Shown here: positions 1 to 5,038 of the stretch, piece after piece | Numbering within the stretch: the stretch's first letter is position 1 | Layout of the letters: every line of letters begins with the position of its first letter | Origin: Candidatus Latescibacterota bacterium | GTDB taxonomy: Bacteria > Krumholzibacteriota > Krumholzibacteriia > Krumholzibacteriales > WJIX01 | Assembly (NCBI GenBank): GCA_030621255.1 | Contig: JAUXHZ010000085.1 | Span: forward strand, 1-5,958 | Reading direction: 5' to 3' | DNA length: 5,958 nucleotides | Position numbers and translations under genes: made by a program | Notes under the pieces: generated by a model | Seen by the model: only the letters and a program-made list of their open reading frames with translations | What the model was told of the DNA's origin: nothing | Databases searched by the model: none

Positions 1-101
1 AGGAACTGCATAAAGGGCCTCCGGCTTCAAATGTTACAGCGATCGACACTGACCCCCTCTCTTCAGGAGGGGATTATCAAGGTTTTGAAATAAGGTTTTA
101 G
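1..101 (+). CDS. 3' end of an upstream gene, product unknown (partial)
   Basis: Reading from base 3, a frame is open from the window edge to a TAG at 99-101. It encodes about 32 residues that include ASNVTAIDTDPLSSGGD and end in YQGFEIRF. The composition looks protein-like, with small polar residues and then alternating hydrophobics. The alternative open frame, ending at a TAA at 91-93, gives a less natural peptide rich in Arg, Leu and Gln. The final residues (Y, F, I and a terminal F in alternation) resemble the C-terminal strand of an outer-membrane barrel or a secreted beta protein, but 32 residues are too few to assign a family. It lies 23 bp upstream of the amidotransferase on the same strand, so the two may be co-transcribed. 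The call rests only on frame openness and composition. Confidence 0.45.
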   Translation, partial: ELHKGPPASNVTAIDTDPLSSGGDYQGFEIRF

Positions 102-124
102 CCTTTAATGCGGGAAATATAGAA

Positions 125-868
125 ATGAAAGTTCATGTACATTTTATAGATGTAAGCGATTTTAAGTTACCGGACGGCAGTGTCAGCAGTGATTGGCTTC
201 GCGGTTCCTTTGATCTTCTGGGTATTACTGAAAGGGTTGAACTTTCGGTCTATGATGGTGTGTCCGCTGTTCTGCCGGAACCTGAAAAGGTTTGTGAAGA
301 TGGGAATTGTGTTATGATTTCCGGAAGTTCCGGCGCCGTCTTTGAAGATAAACCGTGGATTCCTCCTCTGCTCGATTTTATCCGTTCAGCTCACCATCTC
401 AACACATGGATTCTTGGGATTTGTTTCGGGCATCACGCTCTCGCAACAGCGCTCGGGGGAGAAGTAGTTGCCAATCCGAACGGAATGGAGATGGGAAGCA
501 TTCCTGTTTATCTTACTTCTGAGGGAGAAAGAAACGAACTTTTCAGGGGGTTCAAATCCGGGGAACTGATGAATCTGACGCATAGAACCCACGTATCACG
601 ACTTCCTGAAGACGCCCTGCGGCTGGCATTTAACCGGATGACTCCTATACAGGCTTTTTCTATAGGAAGGGCATATGGCCTACAGCCTCATCCGGAGATT
701 AATTCGCATCAGCTAAGGCAGATAGCCGGCATGTTCAAGTATTCCTTATTGAGAAAAGATAAATTTCTGGAAAAGAAGCGGGAGTACGAAAATATTGTTT
801 CATCGATAAGGGAGACGCCGGAGGCGCGCGCGATCCTGAGCAATTTCATAGATATGGTGGAAAGATAG
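125..868 (+). CDS. Class I glutamine amidotransferase (GMP-synthase-like GATase domain protein)
   Basis: This 247-residue cytoplasmic protein is essentially one class I glutamine amidotransferase domain, which hydrolyses glutamine and passes ammonia or a glutamyl group to an acceptor. The nucleophile elbow is GICFGHH, with Cys100 as the predicted nucleophile. His189 and Glu191 in QPHPEI complete the triad. The loop ISGSSG (65-70) lies where these enzymes form the oxyanion hole, and THRTHVSRLP (152-161) matches the H-x-x-x-V-x-x-LP segment of GuaA-like domains. There is no fused synthetase domain and no synthetase gene beside it, so the acceptor is unknown. This resembles stand-alone GuaA-type GATases, some of which act as gamma-glutamyl hydrolases or transferases. 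The C-terminal 40 residues form a charged, probably helical tail. The start is the only sensible ATG; GGGA at 112-115 is a weak ribosome site. Fold and triad are secure; substrate is not. Confidence 0.88.
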   Translation: MKVHVHFIDVSDFKLPDGSVSSDWLRGSFDLLGITERVELSVYDGVSAVLPEPEKVCEDGNCVMISGSSGAVFEDKPWIPPLLDFIRSAHHLNTWILGICFGHHALATALGGEVVANPNGMEMGSIPVYLTSEGERNELFRGFKSGELMNLTHRTHVSRLPEDALRLAFNRMTPIQAFSIGRAYGLQPHPEINSHQLRQIAGMFKYSLLRKDKFLEKKREYENIVSSIRETPEARAILSNFIDMVER

Positions 869-937
869 TTTCTACATATTTCTTTTTTGTCCGGTTGCTG
901 TTAACGGATAGTTCAGCGTAATTATTTCTTTAAAAAT

Positions 938-966
938 GGAACTTTGAACAGCTCTTTGATTATAAG
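938..966 (+). promoter_or_regulatory. Putative ECF/sigma-E-like promoter of the protease gene
   Basis: GGAACTT at 938-944 is identical to the -35 element recognised by E. coli sigma-E and close to the AAC-containing -35 of many ECF sigma factors. TATAA follows at 961-965 after 16 bp, a normal ECF spacing. The -10 lacks the C of the E. coli TCTAA-type element, so the match is partial. The implied transcript would start near 971-974, giving a leader of roughly 27-30 nt before the ATG at 1001. In E. coli degP is a classical sigma-E target, which makes the site plausible. No good TTGACA-type element sits at 17 bp from TATAAG; TTGAAC at 944-949 is only 11 bp away. Regulation by an ECF factor is inferred. 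Confidence 0.38.
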
Positions 967-987
967 GGGTTAGGACAATAATTTTAT

Positions 988-992
988 GGAGG
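988..992 (+). promoter_or_regulatory. Shine-Dalgarno site deciding the protease start
   Basis: GGAGG lies 8 nt upstream of the ATG at 1001. An in-frame ATG at 986 overlaps this site and has no ribosome site of its own (upstream is ACAATAATTTT). The start at 1001 also begins the protein with MKKDGSYKKW, a standard positively charged N-region before the membrane segment. Confidence 0.8.
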
Positions 993-1000
993 TTGATAGA

Positions 1001-2470
1001 ATGAAAAAAGATGGAAGTTATAAAAAGTGGATAGTTATTGTATCTGCCGCATTACTCATTGTTTCTGTAATAGCCTTTGAAAACGGGTTTTTCAATGGGG
1101 ATGGAGGGTTGAATCTTGTCCCGGCCGGGTTGGTGGACAACGCTTGTGCCGAAGTGTTTGAGGATGAAAGCCTGCCCGATGTTATTGAACGGGTTGTTCC
1201 CGCTGTTGTGAATATCTCGTCTAAGAGGATAGTTAAAACCAATCCTTCTCCATACATGTCAGATCCCGCTTTCAGACAATTTTTTGAAAGATATTTCAGG
1301 GGCTACAACAACATCCCGCAGGAAAGGGTGCAGAGAAACCTTGGGTCGGGTGTCATCGTTAAGAGTGAGGGTTATATACTTACGAGCAATCATCTGGTGA
1401 GTGAGGCTGAAGAGATTGAAGTAATCCTGCCTGACAAAAGAAAATTTGACGCTGAAATTGTCGGGACCGATCCGAGAAGTGATATTGCGGTGATAAAGAT
1501 AAAAGGTGAAAACCTGCCGGCTATAGTGATAGGGGATTCGGATGCTTTAAGACTCGGGGAGACTGTTATTGCGATTGGGTATCCCTTCGGAATCGGGCAG
1601 ACTGTTACAAAGGGGATCGTCAGCGCGCTCGGCAGATCGCTCAAGCTGGTAGATTACGAGGATTTTATTCAGACCGATGCCGCGATAAATCCCGGAAACT
1701 CCGGGGGCGCCCTGATTAACTCGATGGGTGAACTTGTCGGAATCAATACGGCGATGGTCTCAAGAAGCGGGGGGAGCCAGGGTATCGGTTTCGCGATCCC
1801 GCTCGATCTTGCTACTTCCGTTATGAACAGTATTATAGATAAGGGATATGTTGTAAGGGGATATATTGGTGTTTATCCACAGGACATAACACCGGAGATG
1901 GCAAGAGTGTTTGATCTTAAAGGGACAAACGGGGCATTGATCGCTGAAGTAGCAAAGGGGACTCCCGCTGAAAAAGCCGGGCTTGAAAGGGGCGATGTGA
2001 TACTTTTATTCGGGGGAAAGGAAATTAAAGACAGTAATGAACTTCACAGTATCGCGGCCACGGCGCTTCCCGGAACAAAGGTGTCCGTTGAAATTATAAG
2101 AGATAAGAAAAAGAAAAATATTGAGATCGAAGTTGGAGAGCGCCCAAACAGCCGTAACATAGAAGAAGGCAGGGATGAAAACAAATTTCCTCTCTTCCTC
2201 GGCGTGGGGCTTAAAACTTTAGATGATTATTACAGACGCGGTTTTGATATTCCCGATGATATTAAGGGGGTTGTTGTTACCGATATCAACCAGACGAGCC
2301 CGGTGATTGAAATGGGCCTTAAAAAAGGTGATGTAATAGTAGAGATAAATAGAAAAGAAATCGAAGATATCGCTGATTTCAGGGAAATCCTTGAAGAGGT
2401 GGAGAGAACCACGATAGTTACAGCTATTTACAGAAAAGGCCGTTACTCATACATCGAGATAGAACCCTAA
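1001..2470 (+). CDS. degP: Do-family (DegP/HtrA) periplasmic serine protease with two PDZ domains
   Basis: This 489-residue protein has the complete Do-family architecture: a short basic N-terminus, one hydrophobic segment (about 10-26), a trypsin-like protease domain (about 60-280), PDZ1 (about 285-380) and PDZ2 (about 397-486). The triad is visible as His131 in TSNHLV, Asp161 in SDIAVI and Ser234 in NPGNSGGAL. The family degrades or refolds misfolded envelope proteins, with PDZ domains controlling substrate binding and oligomerisation. Length is normal for DegP/DegQ (450-500). The sequence NACA before EVF could be a signal-peptidase site, but it is more than 20 residues past the hydrophobic core, so the protein may stay anchored in the inner membrane. 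PDZ2 separates it from single-PDZ DegS. The start follows the GGAGG site; an ATG five codons upstream is less likely. The gene has its own upstream gap and a possible ECF promoter, and converges on the synthase gene. Confidence 0.96.
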   Translation: MKKDGSYKKWIVIVSAALLIVSVIAFENGFFNGDGGLNLVPAGLVDNACAEVFEDESLPDVIERVVPAVVNISSKRIVKTNPSPYMSDPAFRQFFERYFRGYNNIPQERVQRNLGSGVIVKSEGYILTSNHLVSEAEEIEVILPDKRKFDAEIVGTDPRSDIAVIKIKGENLPAIVIGDSDALRLGETVIAIGYPFGIGQTVTKGIVSALGRSLKLVDYEDFIQTDAAINPGNSGGALINSMGELVGINTAMVSRSGGSQGIGFAIPLDLATSVMNSIIDKGYVVRGYIGVYPQDITPEMARVFDLKGTNGALIAEVAKGTPAEKAGLERGDVILLFGGKEIKDSNELHSIAATALPGTKVSVEIIRDKKKKNIEIEVGERPNSRNIEEGRDENKFPLFLGVGLKTLDDYYRRGFDIPDDIKGVVVTDINQTSPVIEMGLKKGDVIVEINRKEIEDIADFREILEEVERTTIVTAIYRKGRYSYIEIEP

Positions 2471-2494
2471 CCTCTTATCCTTATCACCCGCGTT

Positions 2495-2527
2495 AAGGGG
2501 GACAGTATCCGCGAACTGTTCCCCCTT
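2495..2527. terminator. Palindromic hairpin between two convergent stop codons; possible bidirectional terminator or dispersed palindrome
   Basis: AAGGGGGACAGT at 2495-2506 pairs with ACTGTTCCCCCTT at 2515-2527, giving 12 base pairs with one bulged base and an 8-nt loop. The stem sits in the 93-bp gap between the protease stop (2470) and the synthase stop (2566), where a shared terminator is expected. Neither strand has a U-run after the stem, so it is not a classical intrinsic terminator. It may instead act as an RNA-end stabiliser or be a copy of a dispersed palindromic element. The hairpin is directly visible; the role is inferred. Confidence 0.5.
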
Positions 2528-2563
2528 GAAGCGGAATGCTTTCCTTCAGCAAGTCCGGAAGGA

Positions 2564-3877
2564 CTAATCGTAATATTCCTGTCCCAGATGAGTGATCATC
2601 TCTTCACCCTGAATATATCTGAGTGTATTCTTCAGCTTCATGAGCTGTATAAACAAGTCGTGTTCGGGATAGAGTCCAGGGGCGAACATCGGGCTCTTAA
2701 AGTAGAATGACAGCCATTCCTGAATTCCTCTGAAGCCGATTCTTTTCGAAAGGTCGAGGAAAAGAGCGAGGTCAAGTATGATCGGCGCTGCAAGGATACT
2801 GTCCCTGCACAGGAAATCTATCTTGATCTGCATTGGATAGCCAAGCCATCCGAAGATATCAATATTATCCCAGCCTTCTTTGTTATCGCCGCGAGGCGGA
2901 TAGTAGTTGATCCTCACCTTGTGATAAAAGTCATTGTAAAGATCGGGATAGACTTTCGGCTGAAGGATATGTTCCAGCACCGAAAGCTTGCTTTTCTCTT
3001 TTGTTTTGAACGATTCGGGGTCATCGAGGACTTCCCCGTCGCGATTACCGAGAATGTTGGTGGAGAACCACCCGTTAAGGCCTATTAAACGGGCCTTAAG
3101 CCCGGGAGCGAGAATCGTTTTCATTAGTGTTTGCCCGGTCTTGAAGTCTTTTCCAGCGACCGGAACATCGTTCTTTATCGCTAATTCGGAGAGAGCCGGT
3201 ATATCGATAGTCAGGTTGGGCGCTCCATTCGCGAATGGAATCCCCAGCGATAAAGCGGCATAGGCGTAGATCATACTGGGAGCGATATCTGGGTTGTTTT
3301 CCCTGAGCCCCTTTTCGAACGATTCAAGGTCGTTATGTACCTTCGACGGTTCTATGTAAATTTCAGTACTCGCGCACCAGATCATAACGAGCCGGTCGCA
3401 GCCATTTTCTTTCTTGAAGTTGAGGATGTCCTCTTTGAGCTGTTCGGCAAGCTCAAACAAGTTATTTCCCTTCTTGACCCATGTGCCGCTTAGTTTCTTT
3501 ACATATTTTTGATCAAATACGGCCTTCATTGGTATGATTGTTTCCAGGAAAGGCTTAACAGTATCCAGGAGCTCTTTATTGAGTACTCCGGCATTAAGGG
3601 CTGCTTTGTACATGTCCTCCTCAAAGATATCCCAGCCACCGAAAACGATGTCATCAAGTTCGGCGAGGGGGACGAAATCCTTGATAGCCGGCACCCTGTT
3701 ATCAGTTCTTTTCCCCAGGCGGATAGTTCCCATTTGGGTAAGTGAGCCGACAGGTGTTGCAGTCTTCTGTCTTACAGCTTCGACCCCGGCAATGAATGTG
3801 GTGGTAACCGCCCCCATTCCCGGTGTTAGAATGCCCAGTTTCCCTGTTGGTTTTGATGGTTTGTGTTTGATTTCCAT
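2564..3877 (-). CDS. ino1: myo-Inositol-1-phosphate synthase (inositol-3-phosphate synthase)
   Basis: This 437-residue cytoplasmic enzyme converts D-glucose 6-phosphate to 1L-myo-inositol 1-phosphate (1D-myo-inositol 3-phosphate) in an NAD-dependent oxidation, aldol cyclisation and reduction, the first step of inositol synthesis. The NAD-binding motif is LGILTPGMGAVTTT (14-27). Family blocks follow: DIVFGGWDIF (77-86), ASTEIYI (169-175), GKDFKTGQTLMKT (242-254), STNILGNRDGEVLDDP (272-287), KVRINYYPPR (320-329) and CRDSILAAPIILDL (357-370). These closely resemble the Bacteroidetes-type synthases as I remember them, and length agrees. Lys244 and Lys320 fall in conserved lysine-bearing segments of the catalytic domain. 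The start at 3877 is chosen for its AAGGAGG site; an ATG six codons upstream lacks one. The gene appears monocistronic, convergent with the protease and divergent from a LysR regulator. No inositol monophosphatase or phosphatidylinositol synthase gene is adjacent, so the end product (lipid, solute or thiol) cannot be named. Confidence 0.95.
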   Translation of the reverse strand: MEIKHKPSKPTGKLGILTPGMGAVTTTFIAGVEAVRQKTATPVGSLTQMGTIRLGKRTDNRVPAIKDFVPLAELDDIVFGGWDIFEEDMYKAALNAGVLNKELLDTVKPFLETIIPMKAVFDQKYVKKLSGTWVKKGNNLFELAEQLKEDILNFKKENGCDRLVMIWCASTEIYIEPSKVHNDLESFEKGLRENNPDIAPSMIYAYAALSLGIPFANGAPNLTIDIPALSELAIKNDVPVAGKDFKTGQTLMKTILAPGLKARLIGLNGWFSTNILGNRDGEVLDDPESFKTKEKSKLSVLEHILQPKVYPDLYNDFYHKVRINYYPPRGDNKEGWDNIDIFGWLGYPMQIKIDFLCRDSILAAPIILDLALFLDLSKRIGFRGIQEWLSFYFKSPMFAPGLYPEHDLFIQLMKLKNTLRYIQGEEMITHLGQEYYD

Positions 3878-3881
3878 TCTT

Positions 3882-3888
3882 CCTCCTT
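3882..3888 (-). promoter_or_regulatory. Shine-Dalgarno site deciding the synthase start
   Basis: On the minus strand AAGGAGG ends 4 nt before the ATG at 3877-3875. The in-frame ATG at 3895-3893 lies upstream of this site and is preceded by GCCGGAT, with no ribosome site. This favours the shorter protein beginning MEIKHK. Confidence 0.75.
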
Positions 3889-3975
3889 TTTCCATATCCG
3901 GCTAAGATCAATTAAATTTAGAAAGAAAACCTCTTTTCTCTCCTACTATTAAATATGAAATACAGATTAGCACTA

Positions 3976-4007
3976 TTGACTAAATAAAAACAGTTTATTA
4001 TTATAAT
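3976..4007 (+). promoter_or_regulatory. Putative promoter of the LysR-type regulator
   Basis: A perfect TATAAT lies at 4002-4007 and a TTGACT -35-like element at 3976-3981. The 20-bp spacer is longer than the usual 17, as in some activator-dependent promoters, so the -35 pairing is uncertain. The implied start near 4014 leaves a leader of about 24 nt before the ATG at 4038. No equally good promoter could be picked out for the divergent synthase gene in the same gap, although the region is AT-rich throughout. Confidence 0.4.
3983..3999. promoter_or_regulatory. Putative LysR-type operator (T-N11-A dyad) in the divergent region
   Basis: AATAAA at 3983-3988 and TTTATT at 3994-3999 form a perfect 6-bp inverted repeat around AACAG. 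Within it, T3985 and A3997 satisfy the T-N11-A rule of LysR-family boxes. It lies between the -35-like and -10 elements of the regulator's putative promoter, where binding would be expected to give negative autoregulation. It is also about 110 bp from the synthase start, compatible with activation of that gene. The region is very AT-rich, so a chance dyad is possible. Confidence 0.3.
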
Positions 4008-4037
4008 GATGGCTATAAATTTTGCTTATGGAACAAA

Positions 4038-4961
4038 ATGGAATTAAGAACTCTGAAATATCTGTTGTCACTATTTAAGAATGGCAGTTTTACGGCTGCC
4101 GCCAGGGCGAATTATATTACCCAGCCGGCTATCAGCATACAACTCAAAAATCTGCAGAAAGAACTCGGGATAAAGTTGTATGAGATCAGAAAAAAAAGGG
4201 TTGTATTTACCGAAGCTGGAAAGATTGTTCTGGATTACGCCGAAAAATTCGCGGGGTTGGAAACCCAGATGCTTGAGCACGTAAGGGATATGCGGGGACT
4301 CAAAAGGGGAAAGCTCTTGCTTGGCACGATAGATGCCGCGAGTATTTATATTCTTCCAGAGGTATTTTCAAACTTTAAAGAATTATATCCGGGGGTCGAA
4401 ATTAATCTCGAAATTGCTTCGACAGTTCCCCTTCTTAAGAATCTTGAAAAAGGCGGGCTCGATATTGTGTGCGGTACACTGCCCCTCGATCTGTCGGAAG
4501 AATACGAAATCTATTCCATATATAGAGAACCGATTGTTTTTATCGCGCCCAAGGGGCATCCTCTTGCCGGCTCCTCTGATTTGAACTGCAGTCAATTATC
4601 TCTATATCCATTTATTCTATTTCATCAGGAATCGGTAACACGCAGAATTGTCGAAGAAACTCTATTGAAAAAAGGGGTCTCTGTTAAAGTATCAATGGCT
4701 ATAGATAGCCAGGAAGCGATAAAGCGCCTCGTTGCTTCAGGGTTGGGGATATCAGCCCTTCCGCTAAAGACGGTTGAAGAAGATATCGGGAATGGTGATC
4801 TTGAAACCTTCAATGTTAAAGGTGTCAGTTTGGAAAGGGAGATTGGGCTCGTATTGCCTGTTAAGAGATATTTACCGATAACACTGAGAGCTTTTCTTGA
4901 GGTAGTAAGGCAGGTATTGGATGTGAATCTGCCCGATGAATATTGTTTGAATGGGAGATAA
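4038..4961 (+). CDS. LysR-family transcriptional regulator, divergent from the inositol synthase gene
   Basis: This 307-residue protein is a full-length LysR-type regulator; the family is normally 290-330 residues. Residues 2-60 form the winged helix-turn-helix: GSFTAAARANYITQPAISIQ covers the two HTH helices, followed by LQKELGIKLYEIRKKRVVFTEAG in shorter family-typical blocks. A linker helix (about 61-90) leads to the periplasmic-binding-protein-like effector domain (about 92-295), with GTIDAASIYILP at its start and the ASGLGISALP block (233-242) typical of its second lobe. Such proteins usually bind as tetramers to T-N11-A boxes and activate a divergent gene while repressing themselves. 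Its position 160 bp from the synthase start makes that gene the prime candidate target; this is inference. The effector is unknown. The ribosome site is poor: GGAAC ends only 3 nt before the ATG, so translation may be weak. Confidence 0.95.
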   Translation: MELRTLKYLLSLFKNGSFTAAARANYITQPAISIQLKNLQKELGIKLYEIRKKRVVFTEAGKIVLDYAEKFAGLETQMLEHVRDMRGLKRGKLLLGTIDAASIYILPEVFSNFKELYPGVEINLEIASTVPLLKNLEKGGLDIVCGTLPLDLSEEYEIYSIYREPIVFIAPKGHPLAGSSDLNCSQLSLYPFILFHQESVTRRIVEETLLKKGVSVKVSMAIDSQEAIKRLVASGLGISALPLKTVEEDIGNGDLETFNVKGVSLEREIGLVLPVKRYLPITLRAFLEVVRQVLDVNLPDEYCLNGR

Positions 4962-4969
4962 CAGCTGTA

Positions 4970-5007
4970 AAGAATAAGAAAACGGGGCGCGTTAAACAGC
5001 ACCCCGT
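4970..5007 (-). terminator. Intrinsic terminator of the right-hand minus-strand gene
   Basis: ACGGGG at 4982-4987 pairs with CCCCGT at 5002-5007, with two further inner pairs (4989-4990 with 4999-5000) across one mismatch. Read on the minus strand, the stem is followed by TTTCTTATTCTTT (4981-4969), a U-rich tail. It starts about 31 bp after the stop of the minus-strand gene. On the plus strand the stem is followed by AACTTGCC with no U-run, so it probably ends LysR transcripts poorly or not at all. Confidence 0.65.
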
Positions 5008-5038
5008 AACTTGCCCCCCCACTGTTATAGAATCAGGG

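Noticed and set aside
54..72. CCCCTC/GAGGGG hairpin as a terminator
   Set aside because: It lies inside the likely coding end of the upstream gene and is followed by ATTATCAAGG, without a U-run. It may be a chance pairing.
881..906. TCCGGTT/AACGGA imperfect hairpin after the amidotransferase gene as its terminator
   Set aside because: Short, bulged, and the T-run lies before the stem instead of after it on the plus strand.
2552..2565. AGTCC-GGAA-GGACT small hairpin overlapping the synthase stop codon
   Set aside because: Only five base pairs with no U-tract on either strand; too weak to call as a terminator beside the much stronger 2495-2527 stem.
3534..3905. 123-residue plus-strand frame opposite the synthase gene
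   Set aside because: It is fully antisense to a strongly recognised enzyme, has no ribosome site and its Ser/Pro-rich peptide has the look of a shadow frame.
4028..4078. 16-codon frame from the ATG at 4028 overlapping the LysR start, as a leader peptide
   Set aside because: It has no ribosome site and no notable codon pattern, and the overlapping arrangement is easily due to chance.
4625..5002. 125-residue minus-strand frame opposite the LysR gene
   Set aside because: It lies over the conserved effector domain of a clear LysR regulator; composition is that of a reverse-complement shadow, and it reads through the terminator hairpin.
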